Origin: Bagarius yarrelli
Taxonomy: Eukaryota; Chordata; Actinopteri; Siluriformes; Sisoridae
Direction: 5' to 3'
Length of the DNA: 64,000 bases
NCBI GenBank assembly: GCA_005784505.1
Contig: VCAZ01000097.1
Location: forward strand, 543,501 to 607,500
Part shown: positions 47,244 to 59,165 of the stretch, piece after piece
How positions within the stretch are numbered: position 1 is the first letter of the stretch
Layout: each line of letters opens with the position of its first letter
Translations under genes and position numbers: made by a program
The notes under the pieces: model-generated
Databases searched by the model: none
Told to the model about the DNA's origin: nothing
The model's input: the letters and a program-made list of their open reading frames with translations, nothing else

Positions 47244-49160
47244 AATTGAGGGCCGAGGGGGTGGGACCTGTAGGGGGAATGTGTGAGCCCATCTCTGTTT
47301 ATGTCTGTGGCGGAATAGAATAGAAAAAAAGGTCAAAAATGTTCACTTAACTCAAAGCTGATAAACAAATGCATCACTGCAGCCATATTGCTCATTAACA
47401 TTGTTATTGTTCTAGAATATTGTGATACAGTTTTATCTAGAACAGGTATTAGAAGATCACAATGGACTCTGCGATAGTATATTGTATGAGGTTGTTGCCA
47501 TGTCTATTCCAGGTGTGTGATCCAGGTGTGTTCTAGAATACTGTTGTAGAATACCGCATTCAAAATAGTGGCATACATCGAAAAAAGACAGAATCAAGAC
47601 ATGATATATCGTTGCCATCATATTCCATCTCATTATGGAATGTGGTTTTAGATCAAACATTGTCCTAAATTATGTCAAGCCTTGTTCTAGAACAACACAA
47701 TGAAAAACCTTTGTAGAATGTTGCATAATTTGTTGAAGAACATGTATCTACAGTAAATTATTTTTTCAAAAGATCAGATTATTTTTAAAACAATGCTCTT
47801 GAATGCCTCGATGTAATGTTGCTCTTCAACATTGTTTTAGAATAGCACAAGCTTTTTATGGAGCGTCAAATAACAAGATCACTGTACTAGAGCATATGAA
47901 AGATTCTTCCCGAATATTGCATCGTAATATGCAACATTTGTTTTAGAATGTAATGGAATGTTGTTCTCGAATGTTGCTAGAATGCTTCTGGTTCTGTACA
48001 TTAGGATGGAACTTTGTTTCTACGCGAAATAAGGCATTTTTAATGAATTTCAAATATCATGTCATTGTTCTGAAAAATTGTCCAGAGTTTCACATTATCA
48101 CAATCTAGTTTTGTTTACCCTATAATATACATTTTTTTTCTAGATCATTGTTTACGAATTTCACAACTCATTCTAAGTAACAACTCACCAGAGTCACAAG
48201 CAAACTAACTGTATCTGATCTCGATTTTCTATTTGAAGTTGAAGAGATCATTGGCAGTTCATCATATTTTATATTCTTATATGTACAAAACATATCACAC
48301 TAGAATTGTGTGGTTGAATTGAAATTTTTTTTATTATTTTAACATTTTAGTCTAGTTTATTTTTATTTTTGGCTTAAGTTTACATGGGATTTATATTATT
48401 TTAAAATTAAATTAAAATATAGATAAAATAAAAAAAACCCTCTTACAATAAATAGCAGCTCAGCTTCATATTATTGTAAAAAATTACACAGGTAAAACAG
48501 TGTCGTGGTAAATTGCTATAACAGTTAAGTATAAAGGAAAGTTATTAAATGTTTAAAATGATCACATGTTTGATTAGGATTCCATTGTTTATGAATACAT
48601 TTTTGCCGAAATGTTCTAGAGCATTGTACATCTTAGCAACATGATAAATCTTAGAAAATGCTAAAAGGAACCTTGTTTTATAATGTAATGAAATATATTT
48701 TTTTAGTATTGCAAACATTGTGTAACATTCTGAATTTTTTCTCGAATGCTGCACAATGTTGTTCTGTAATGATGACGGAAGAAAAGACGCTCGTCCCCGT
48801 GTCCATAAAGCCATTGTGTGTGTTAGAGTATATTCCAGCGGTGGGGCATTCCTGTTTTCTTTTCTTCTCGGCCAATAGGAATTTCTGATATTTATTTTTA
48901 TACAAATGTCTCTTGAGAACAACCCAGCGAACACGGACTGCATTTTATGGATTTTAGCTTTAAAATGGCTGATGTTCTCCTAAGAAACACAAGATAAAAG
49001 CTGTAGCGTTTGGGAAAATGCTAAAGCCTCAGTGGAGAAAAGGGTCGGGTTTCTGTCTGAGTTTTGGGAAGTGAATGTTCGATATCATGCTGCGTTCTTG
49101 ATTAGTTAAGCTCACATGATTTGTGGATGTGTTTCTTGTACAGATGGCTGTGGGATATGT

Positions 49161-49201
<41 letters not shown>
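49161..49201. repeat. (CA)n microsatellite in the PID1 3'UTR
   Basis: A 40-base CA run, likely transcribed. Confidence 0.9.
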
Positions 49202-49205
<4 letters not shown>

Positions 49206-49480
49206 ATTCTTCAAATGAAAACTAGATAAGTAACTGGACGAAGTGAACAGAAAGAAAGAGATGTTTATCTATAAGAATAAATTTATCTATACAGTGTATT
49301 CATGCAGACTTTGTTTATATAGATGTATCAGATTTCTATTATTCCAATTAAACGTTTATATGATCTTTTTGTTTAATCGCATAAAGTCAGTATTGTGCAG
49401 AAAAATGTGTGCTGTTGTTTTTGTGAATGTTTTCACTTTCAGCTATAACAGCTTTAACTGTCCTGTGATTTTTTTTATCA

Positions 49481-49486
49481 AATAAA
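49481..49486 (+). terminator. pid1: Poly(A) signal of PID1
   Basis: AATAAA in a T-rich context followed ~35 bases later by GTTTGTGTGTTTTTTT, a GU/U-rich downstream element. Best candidate for the PID1 transcript end. Confidence 0.65.
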
Positions 49487-49939
49487 AGTTCTCCATTATA
49501 AACTTCTTACCAGCATGAAACAGTTTGTGTGTTTTTTTCTGAGAAAAGTAAAAATGTCTGCATGCAGGCAATAAACAGAAGACCTTCAGACGCACGCTAG
49601 TTTCTTCTCTTTTTTGTAAAAAAGGAACTATAACAACATTTGCATTGGAATATTGTTCTCACCATGATGGAGGGAACTGAGACCTTGTGTCGAGTGACAA
49701 GACCAGAATCACTCGGCACAACGTCGGAGTGAACGACAGAAAGGGAAGTGTATAGAATAGGCTGTCAATACAAAGACAATAGTTGTGATATTTTTAAGAT
49801 TTAACATTCTGAGAACATCATGAAAGAATATCATTATTTTGCGTGCAGTTTTTCTGCTGTAACAACCTTCTCAACGGTTTACATGTACAATTCGCTGTGA
49901 AATCTAACAGACACCTGTCCATCAGTCCATCAAACTGCA

Positions 49940-50760
49940 AACTTTCCACCACAGCCAAGACCAAAGTGCTGTCCAAGGATGTCAGGGACACAAGACTGAA
50001 ATGGGCAACAAAAGCATGGCCAAGCAGCTTGCTGAGAAGGTAACATAAGTTGGTGTAATTATTCACCAAATGAAAACAACCCAAAACAACTGACATCTTT
50101 CTCAATCTGCTGTGAAGATCTCACCTCATGAGATGAGAAATCAGCCCAGAACTACATAGAAGGATCTCGTCAATAATATTAAGGCAGCTGGGATAATAGT
50201 CACCAAGGAAACAGTTGGTAACACACTTCATGTTGTAAAGAAAGGAAGTCCTGCAGTGCCCACAGGGTCGCCCTGCTTAAGAAAACACATGTACAGACCC
50301 GTCTAAAGTATACAAATGCACATCTTAATGATTCAGACTAAAACTGGGTAAAAGAGTTTAGGTCAGATGAGACAGAAAAACAAAGGGACAATGGACGGGA
50401 TCATGGACGGGATCATGGACGGGATCATGGACGGGATCAAATCTTAGGTCACAACCTACTTTCCCCAGTCAGGGCATTGAAAATGGTTCCCGGATGGGTA
50501 TTCCAGCATGACAGTGACCCAAAACATAAAGCCAAGGCAACAAAGGAGTGATTCGAAAAGAAGCACATTACAATCCTGGAGTCCAGTCTCTAGACCTTAA
50601 TCCAATAGAGAATCTGTGAAGGCAGCTGAAGGTTCGAGTCGCCTAGAAACTGTAATGACCTGGAGACGATCTGCATGGAAGACTGAGACAAATTCCCTCC
50701 TGAGATGTGTGCAAACCTGGTGGTCAATGATAAGGGTAATTGGTGTTGGGCTACTGATAC
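49940..50760 (+). pseudogene. Tc1-like transposase relic, sense
   Basis: The order of recognisable segments follows a Tc1-like transposase: AAAGTGCTGTCCAAGGATGT, CCAAGCAGCTTGCTGAGAAG, AATCAGCCCAGAACTACATA, GGTAACACACTTCATG, GTCAGATGAGACAG, AGGGCATTGAAAATGG, TGGGTATTCCAGCATGACAG, CAGTCTCTAGACCTTAATCC, GAGATGTGTGCAAACCTGGT. The middle of the gene is deleted between 50374 and 50391, and a 12-bp unit is amplified at that point. Many stops make it inactive. Confidence 0.85.
50391..50438. repeat. 12-bp tandem repeat inside the Tc1 relic
   Basis: Four perfect copies of ATGGACGGGATC, an amplification of a normal single-copy transposase-gene word. Confidence 0.9.
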
Positions 50761-50875
50761 AGGTAGTCACTTTTGAGTGATTGAGGAAGTTCCTTAACAT
50801 CTGCACGGTCCAGCTGTGTCCTGAAAAGTGCATGAAGGATTTCAAAAACTTTAGTGGCCATGCTTCTATTTATAG

Positions 50876-50889
50876 CCACTAGGTGGCAT
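50876..50889 (+). promoter_or_regulatory. CTCF-type motif candidate
   Basis: CCACTAGGTGGCAT matches 13 of 14 positions of CCASYAGRKGGCRS. It lies 1.4 kb beyond the PID1 poly(A) signal, just after the Tc1 relic. Confidence 0.45.
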
Positions 50890-51640
50890 CAGAGACCAAT
50901 CTGACCAGTGGCATTTCCACACTTGCCCTCTAATGCTGCCACATGTTAAGCAAATATGGCCTAAATCTTACTGCAAAGGCAAAGCAGGGGCAGAAAAAGA
51001 GAATTATTTCAGCCATGAACACAATTAACATGTTATTATATGTTACAGTTTGTACTCTTATGGTACCCTTCTGATTTTCTGAATGGCAGCTGACGCATCA
51101 CAACAAGGAATACCGAGCACAGGGAGTATAACCCAAAAGGAGGCCATACATTACTCCAAGTTATAGTAATAATGAAATTTCCAGTTATGTAAATAGTCAG
51201 CTGTCGGGGCAACTACTTGCCTTTCCTGCCCCATTGCTACGCCTCTGGTCACCAGCAGTAATATAATAATATTTTTGTCGTCCTTGTGTAATCATAACAA
51301 TGACTAGTTGATTTATTACATAAGGTGTTGGAAGACGCCGTCCGACTGGACCTTACGACTGGTCTACCAATTATAAAACTTCCATAGTTTAAGTTCCACG
51401 GGCAGCGCTACTGATTCTGAAGGCAGATTAGATTAACATGGCAGCACATAGAAACTGAAATCTGATTGGACAAAAAAAATCTAACATCCACATCCACGTA
51501 CTGGAATCAGTGCAGCGAGAGAAACACTACGAAATGAAGAGAATACATTCCTGTGACTCTTCTTGCCAATGTCCTTCACTTGTATATGATATGACACAAA
51601 CATGCATTACTTATAAGCCTAGGCTTCAGTATCAATCTTC

Positions 51641-51696
<56 letters not shown>

Positions 51697-52130
51697 CGTG
51701 CTTGTACTATTTGTCTATTGAATATAATTTGTACTTTAGAGTCTGAAATGGGTTAAAGAATCATTCCTGATCCTGACCCATATAAGCAGCTCCGTCATGC
51801 TGACTTTCAGAACAAATTCAGATACAATTGTTTGCAGATAAGATCAGGTCTTCGCTGAGGTTAAGATAAATAAAGTTTTAGATGCTATATTCGAATGCAA
51901 ATGATAAAAATGACTATGTGGTTCCTGGCAATAAATCATAAAGTCGAGTGTGATAACCAGGCATCTCTCATGCTATAATCTCAGTTATGTGCTCTCACCA
52001 ATGCTTTTCATTTTTACACACATTTTGTTTACACAGAATAAAATCCTCAGGTTGGATAGTTTGCAGCAAACCTAAACATCACTGAATATCTTCTACTAGA
52101 AAGTAAACCAGGCAGTGATGCAGCTGCTCA
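50890..52130. other. Gene-free stretch
   Basis: AT-rich unique sequence with a long (CA)n at 51643-51695. No gene, RNA or clear mobile element seen. Confidence 0.6.
51643..51695. repeat. (CA)n microsatellite
   Basis: One of the longest CA runs in the window. Confidence 0.9.
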
Positions 52131-52770
52131 AAATGCTCCTAAAGGTTCCTCTGGGGAACATGGTCAGGATGGGGGGTGGAAGGTGGGCTTTCCTCAGCCT
52201 TCGCAGGAAGTAAAGGTGCTGCTGTGCTTTTTGCTGATGCAGCTGGTGTTGAGTGACCAGGTGAGGTTCTCTGGCAGGTGAACACTAAGGTACTTTTGAT
52301 GATCTCTACAGAGAATGATCGCTCTTCTGAAGTCAAAACTATTTCCTTAGTCTTGTCGAAGTTTAATGACAGGTTGTAGGCTCTACACCAGGCTGTTAGC
52401 TGTTGCACCTCTCTGTATGTTGACTCGTCGATCGTGCTAATAAGACCCACCACGGTCGTGGGTCGTGTCATCGGTGAACTTCCGCAGAGTGAACAGCAGT
52501 GGTCTTCACTGTCTAGGTGTGTGAGGGCCAAATAAAGAGTTGTGGCAATGGCATGGTCCATAGAGAGGTTTGGGTGATACACAAACTGTGATAGGTCCAG
52601 TGTAGGTGACAGCAGAGTGAGTGCGATGGAATGGTAGTCACTGAGGAAGAAGACTGTCGAATTCTTCAGCATGGGTAAGATGGTAGCAGTTCTGAGACAC
52701 GTAGAAACAACAGCGGTGCACAGGGACGTGTTAACGATGTCAGTGAAGACATCTGCTAGTTGTTCTGCAC
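52130..52770 (-). pseudogene. Non-LTR retrotransposon (LINE) reverse-transcriptase fragment
   Basis: An antisense frame at 52139-52672 has segments typical of fish LINE reverse transcriptases: Y-H-P-N-L-S-M-D-H-A-I, L-A-L-T-H-L-D, T-T-V-V-G-L-I-S near the catalytic region, and L-T-A-W-C-R-A-Y-N-L-S-L-N-F-D-K-T-K-E-I. The catalytic F-A-D-D box is not seen intact, and the piece between the finger and palm motifs is shortened. It is truncated and inactive. Confidence 0.8.
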
Positions 52771-53215
52771 ATTCCCTTTATAACTTTGAGCAGAGAATCA
52801 GAACTTGGAACCTGGAAACTTGGAATCCTCTTGAGTCTTGAAAAAAACACTTGGTTTTTAACATGAACCATGTGAGCGCTAGACATCCAAACATTAAGTC
52901 ACATGAATGAGCCTATTCTCGTATTGGAGACCAGACCAGGTGCCTGTGTGGAAATTGTAGTTTATAAGTTGCTGCTGGTGTGATCAGTGAAATGAGAGTC
53001 AGCAGGGAAGACTTTTCAACACAAACATACCAGTTCAAGAGGTTGAGTCACACGAATGCTGACAAATATACTTACTCAAAAATGCAGAGAAAGCAGCTTC
53101 AGCACAAGTCGGTGGATGCCCTTGCTTAGCCAGGGTCTAGGTGTAATCTCTGGAGAGCTCCGGAAATAGCAATACATTTCCCATTCAAGGCTGAAGCTCA
53201 GTGCAGTCAGAAATG
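52771..53215. other. Gene-free stretch
   Basis: Unique-looking sequence between a LINE fragment and a Tc1 relic. No feature seen. Confidence 0.5.
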
Positions 53216-53218
53216 TGA

Positions 53219-53760
53219 TACAGTGGCAAGGAAAAGGATGTGAACCTTTTGGAATTTCAAGGGTTTTTTTTTAAAGACATTTGTCACAAAATATGATCTG
53301 TTCATCATCAGAGTCGAGGGTATTAACAAATATGATGTGTCTAAAATAATAACACAACTTTTTTTTTTGATCTATCGTCTTTATTGAGAACAACCAAAAA
53401 TACCTCAAAAGAGCTAATTGGAGTCAGGTTACAGCACACCGGGGTCTCGTTAAGATAATAAGTGTGGAGGTGTGGACTACAGCTACTTTGACTGATAAAC
53501 ATTTGGAGTTTGCCCTTCAGAGGGAGAAGAACACGCTTATGTGAGCGTTTCCTCGCCAATAAGAGCTTTCAGAGGATCTACGATCAAAAATGGTTGGTTC
53601 ACATAAAGCCGTTATTTTAAGACTTTAGAAATTCACCAGTCTACGAGGGGCCAAACAATCTACAAATGGAGACACTTTGGAACTGTTGCTACTTTACCAA
53701 GAAGTGGGCGCCCAGTCAAAATGACACCAAGTGACGCATTACTTAGGATATGTACTTTGG
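53219..53760 (+). mobile_element. Tc1-like transposon relic, 5' half only
   Basis: Starts with a terminus-like ACAGTGGCAAGGAAAAGGAT, then GTGAACCTTTTGGAATTTCA, CTTTATTGAGAACAACC and AAGAGCTAATTGGAGTCAGG. The first part of a transposase gene follows (AAGAGCTTTCAGAGGATCTA, ATGGAGACACTTTGGAACTG, AAGAAGTGGGCGCCCAGTCA). The 3' half is absent. A minus-strand open frame here is a shadow. Confidence 0.75.
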
Positions 53761-54524
53761 TGGCCCCTAGAGATCTGTTCAGTTAATAGTAACAGACTGA
53801 TGGGGTTATACTCCAGGGAGCCCAACCTCATATTCTTTCATAGAACGCAAAATTGCTAGCGGCACCTCTGCTTTTACTCAACTAATTTACACAAATGAGT
53901 TAAAGTATCGCGCAGGTACTTTATACACCACTGGTAGGGATGTAATCAGGTTCTGGTAAATCAGGTTCAGAGCTACTTCTGGGTCCTCATATTGGAGAAT
54001 TAAATAGTGTGTCTAGTTTTGAACCAATACAGAAATATTGTGACACTATGTTTTCTCTGATTGGGTAATACATGCTGCCCTTATTTGGATAGTATAATAC
54101 AGTCAGGTTCAGGCCAGGGCCAATCAGGATCGGGGGGGGGGGGGGGGGCCTCCGGGCAGTAAGGCTCGGCAGAGATAGCAGAAGCAGCTCCAGATCCGCG
54201 CACAGCTCTGAAAGCTTCTAAGCTGAAAACAAAGCAAATTAAAAATGAAAAAAAAATTAACTATTTGTTATGTATAAACATGACCGAGGGTCCTACAGAA
54301 ATAAACTTTAAAGGAATGTGTTCATTTTTTATGTATAGAGATTTTTGGGGAATATGAGGGTTAGTTTATCACTGCATATATAACCCTGCATTCAGCGCCA
54401 CTTCCTCTGTAAAATACAAGCTTATTGACAGTCTGGCTAAAATTTCTTGTGTTTGTGAAACTAAGACAGTACTGTTTTATTCCCAGGTGTCTTTCAGCTG
54501 CTAAGCATCAACTCTTAGGAGAGA

Positions 54525-54561
<37 letters not shown>

Positions 54562-54843
54562 ACTGGAACGCTTGTTAAGCTTACTGAGACCTGCAACACA
54601 AACACACCACACGCAGGCTTCTTTCATCTCAATAACCACTAAAGAAGGTGGACAAACTTTTAAATCAGCAGACAGACAGACAGATAAATTAAGAAAAGAG
54701 AGAGAGAGACAGACAGAGAGAGAGACAGAGACAGATGAAATAAGAAGAGAGAGAGAGAGAGAAAGAGAGAGATAATGATAGAGTGAACATCCAACCTACA
54801 TGAAAGAGAGGACTTTTATCTCGGGTGAGTGTGTCTTTCTTTC

Positions 54844-54881
<38 letters not shown>

Positions 54882-55118
54882 AACCGGACTCCCCTGCCAT
54901 AACATAGTGTACTTTTCAGATCATTAAACTCGATCGCTTTCCTTCTCGCATTTGCTTTTTTTTTTTGCATTTATTTTTAGAAACGAATAAACGCTCACCA
55001 CAATGTAAAATAATACTTAATAACGTCTTACACAAATCTCAGTTCCTAAATCTGTTTACTTAAGTTGTGTGACAGATAATGTAAAGATACACTATATAAA
55101 ATATTAACCCATGATAAA

Positions 55119-55156
<38 letters not shown>

Positions 55157-55753
55157 TTACAATTCTGTATTGCAGGATTGTGTTTAGTCTGCCATCACTG
55201 ATTAGAGGGCATGTCCTGATGTCCCATGAGACAGGTGCTTCTAGGACAACACAAGTGAAGCTTAAGTTAAATTCGATTAGCTTCTTAGATGACATTACCA
55301 TTAGCATTTTAGTGTTTACTTCTCATTGCACTGTTTATTATACGACACTGGTTTTACAGCCATCTCTGAATAAGAACTTTTAGGCATTTGAATCGGCATC
55401 GACAGCGTGAGTGTTTATATTATTTTATGCTACCGCATATGTCTGAAGTCGTAAAGTAAAGACTTTAATTGGACTTGGATCCCAATTTCAATGTGAAAAA
55501 AAACAAGTAAATTTGTTGGGGTGTTTTAGTCCAAGTTCAGAGAATAAAGGATCATAATATAATTATAATAGTAATAATGTAATTAATTATAATAGTAATA
55601 ATTTATAGTTCTTCTATGTGTAATACTAAGCAAATTGTATCCTTGGGGCAATCAATATAATGAAAATAAGATTTTAATGGCCCACTTATCATGCAATAAG
55701 CTGCAACTCATGCATTTTTATGTCTTACAAATGGTGCCTGAGGTCAGCATGCA

Positions 55754-55797
<44 letters not shown>

Positions 55798-58700
55798 TCT
55801 GATAATGCTAAAAACTTGGTCGTACACAGTACACTGCATTTATTCTTAAATAACAAGTTAAAATTTAGATGAACTATTTGTATATTATCTTAGTTGTTTT
55901 AAGGCATCTGCATTAACATTTAGATAAAATCTGTTCAGTTTTGATTCTGAACGGTATGCGCTATTTAATTCTCAAACACGGGATGATTCCGTGGGTGGCA
56001 ACACTAATCACCTCATTCATGTGGGTCTCGAACACATGCACTCTTTGGTCAGAGTGGCAATAATGCAATTAAGGTGTTTCCATGCCTGTATATTACGTTT
56101 AAAATCGGCAAACACCACCCATGTAAATACAATTATATTTGCTGCGATTGTGAGTTTAATCGCATTATTTGGATCGAAGTATTGCGTTTACATAAGTTTA
56201 ATCGCAGTCTCATCCATTGAGAGGGTGCATGTAAACGCATCCACTGTTTCGTTAAAATTGACATGAACCATGTGACATTTAGGTTGATATATATAGCAAA
56301 ACAAAAATAAAAATAGTCCATTCATAATAGCTTTTTTTATGAATAGAAGCCCTTTTTGTGAACTGACTCAGTGTTGGTAGCCGCAGCAACAGAGTGGTTT
56401 TACAGAGATTGGGGTGGCTGCACTGTTGTGAGTCAGACAAGATAATTACTGAGTATCTGAGAAACAATTGGCCAATCATAATTAGTCGAAAGATCTTCTT
56501 CTGTCAATTGCTTTCAGTGTGATGGTGATTTTAGCTCCAATTGTGCATTCATGTGTGTGAATGTGTGACTGTGAATGTGTAGGTTTGTTACCCAGATAGA
56601 ATAATATATAAAAATTGGCTATAGGAATGATAAAGTGTATGCAGAGGTGAAATGGCGGTAACTGGAGAATGATGGGAAATAAAGATGATTGAGCAATAAA
56701 ATATGACATAAAAATAGGTTGGGAAAGACATTAAAAAAGATGATAAAGAGTGCAGAAGGGAGGAAGGGAGTGGAAGCAACAGGAAGAGACACAGCCAAAC
56801 AAAGTGTGTGCTTTAGGGTTTGTGGAGCAGAAGATCAGGGTGAGTCTTATCACCAATGAACAGGTGCCCATCCTCCCATCAGCTGTTTCTTTTCCTCCCT
56901 CCCTTTCTTTGAAGTTTATCTCTCTCCTCCCTCCCCCTCTGTTTCTGCGCACACCCTTCTCTTTCAGCAGCATTCTGATTCAGGATTAGTGAGACAGACA
57001 GGTAGACAGAAAATGGATGAAATGCTCTCTTATCCCTTCATCAGTTAGAGAAAAACTCAAATCTTATCCTAAATCTTAATTTAGTCTTTATTAAGCTCAG
57101 CTTGTCATTATACCCACAGACGGATGTGTGTGCACAGACTTTTGCTTTGATGGAATTTAAGGGAGACCTAAAAAGCACCAGGTAATATATCCACTATCAA
57201 CTTAAAACAAGCTAAAGCGTGAACTACACTGCAGACTTCCTCACCTGATGTATATCATGATGTCGGTCATAACGTTAACCGACTTGATGTACAAGGCAAT
57301 GCATAAACTGCAATTTACAAACAATGCATACTGAACATGCATGCAATGGAGATAAGCGCTGCAGTATAATAAAGAACAATGATGCAACAAACACTTGATA
57401 AGGAATGCTTGACAAATGTGACCTAAATACTGGGGCTGATTGTGTAGAAATGTGGTTCAGTTGCTCCTAATAAAGTCCTCAGAACTGACCCGGCTAACAT
57501 TAACGATATGTTCTGCAGTGATGGTTTGATCTATGTGATCATGTCAAAGATTATGTTACTCAGCCTTAATCAAAGTATACAAGCATTTTGGGACATTTAT
57601 TCAACACACACACACACACATCCAGTATATACAGACAGAAACAATGATTAGAGGTGCTACAAAAGTCCCACATAGAGGCCAGCTGGTGGGCTTAAAGAAA
57701 TAGGATAAAAAAGAAATATGAAAAGCAAGAGAGAGAGAAAGAGAGATAAGAGAGGTGTAAAACCCTGCTGTTTGGTGCAGCTCAGAAAGATGAAACAGAC
57801 TCAGACTGTCTCACACAGTGTTGGTCAGTGCGGGTCAGTCAGTGGTTCTCTGCTGTTCTAAACACTATCAGAATCACTGACCAACATTTACACCCTAAAC
57901 TCTAATATTAGTTCCATTAAATGGTATTAATTTATTCCAGCAGTTTATTCTCTTCATTTCGTAGTGTTTCTCTCGCTGCACTGCTTCCAGTACGTGGATG
58001 TGTATAGCTGCTGCCTTCTGTCCTTCTCTGATTTCAAAAAATATATCTAGTCTGATTGCAGTGCATTAACAGGGAAGATAATCTGTAAGATTAAAAGAAA
58101 ACAGGTGCTACCCTTAGAGATGCGAGATGTTCTACAAGCGATTTTAACGCAGGTCTGGGCAGGAGCTGTGTTCTGGAAGCTGAAAAGAAACTAGAGAAAC
58201 CAGACGTACAGTGACTTTTTAGTGTATAACAAGGGCCCTGGAGCTATGTGGAAGTTAATGCTATACTCGCTGTGCCAATATCCTGCAGTTGAGTGCAGTT
58301 AATGGAGAATATCATAACTCAGAGATAAGCAGTGTGGAAGTAGAGCACGTTCAGGATATTCTTCAGAGAGAAAGGGCCAGAAAAGGAGACTGCTGAAGTT
58401 GCCCCTTCAATGTCTTATAATGGGACCATTCCAACACAGCACATTTCTATGACCAGGTATTGTTTATACCACTGATTTGAAAACTGCCTACATCCTGCCA
58501 ATAGTTGTAACTGAATATCAACCTGGGCATTTTCAATTCTCCCTCTAAATAATTTATTAGACACAGGAACAGGATTGAGTTGATTGGTGGCATTTAGAGT
58601 TAATATAACTTTATATTCATGGAAAATATACAGTGGTTATGTAACCACTTGTGCCTTTCCTGCCTCCGCTATTGAGTTCAGAGTGTGATGGTAGTTCTCT

Positions 58701-58830
58701 GAAAACAAGCAAAATACAAAGATCTTTGTTAAGGTGCATCAAAGAATCGATTTTTTCTTCAAAGAGCACTTTAAAGGCGCTGTATAAAAATAAATATATT
58801 ATTGGATATATGGACAGTTGTGTGTGCACA
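53761..58830. other. Gene desert with microsatellites
   Basis: No gene seen. Contents: poly(G) at 54130-54148; (CA)n at 54527-54559; AGAC/GA-rich at 54675-54775; (TG)n at 54847-54880, 55122-55153 and 55757-55792; a possible imperfect-palindrome element at 56060-56250 (GTAAATACAATTAT and GCATGTAAACGCATCC words); GAAAGAGAGA-type sequence near 57730. Confidence 0.55.
54675..54880. repeat. AGAC/GA tract followed by (TG)n
   Basis: Purine-rich AGACAGAC and GAGA repeats at 54675-54775, then (TG)n at 54847-54880. Open frames across them (Arg/Glu or Ser/Leu) are artefacts. Confidence 0.85.
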
Positions 58831-58839
58831 GGGAGTACA

Positions 58840-59165
58840 GAAGGGGTCTGAGAACACAGCCCTGTGGGGCTCCAGTGTTGAGGGTCAGTGCGGAGAAGAT
58901 GCTGCTGCCAACTCTGACCACCTGCTGTCTGCCTGTAAGGAAGTTCAGAATCCATCTGCACAAAGTTTAGTTCTGACCCAGAGCCACCAGCTTTGAAGGA
59001 ACGATGGTGATGAAAGCTGAGCTGTAGTCTACAAACAGAATTCTCATATATGTGTTCCTTTTGTCCATGTGGGAAAAGGGTATGCAAGGTAAGGCAATTC
59101 CATCACCAGTGGAGCGCTTATTGTGATCAGCAAACTCTAGTGGGTTTAGTCAACGATGTTGAGGG
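58840..59165 (-). pseudogene. LINE reverse-transcriptase fragment
   Basis: CCCTGTGGGGCTCCAGTGTT, GAGCTGTAGTCTACAAACAG and TCTCATATATGTGTTCCTTT are antisense words of a fish LINE reverse-transcriptase gene, apparently the same broad family as the 52130-52770 piece and in the same orientation. Frame broken. Confidence 0.7.

Larger units (their letters stand above)
47244..49500 (+). other. pid1: PID1 3' untranslated region
   Basis: About 2.25 kb from the stop to the strong poly(A) signal. The first 1.5 kb is peppered with TTCTAGAA-like words (47410, 47531, 47685, 47964, 48614) in a degenerate repeat; then AT-rich sequence and (CA)n at 49161-49201 follow. Short open frames in both strands look random. 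Confidence 0.6.
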
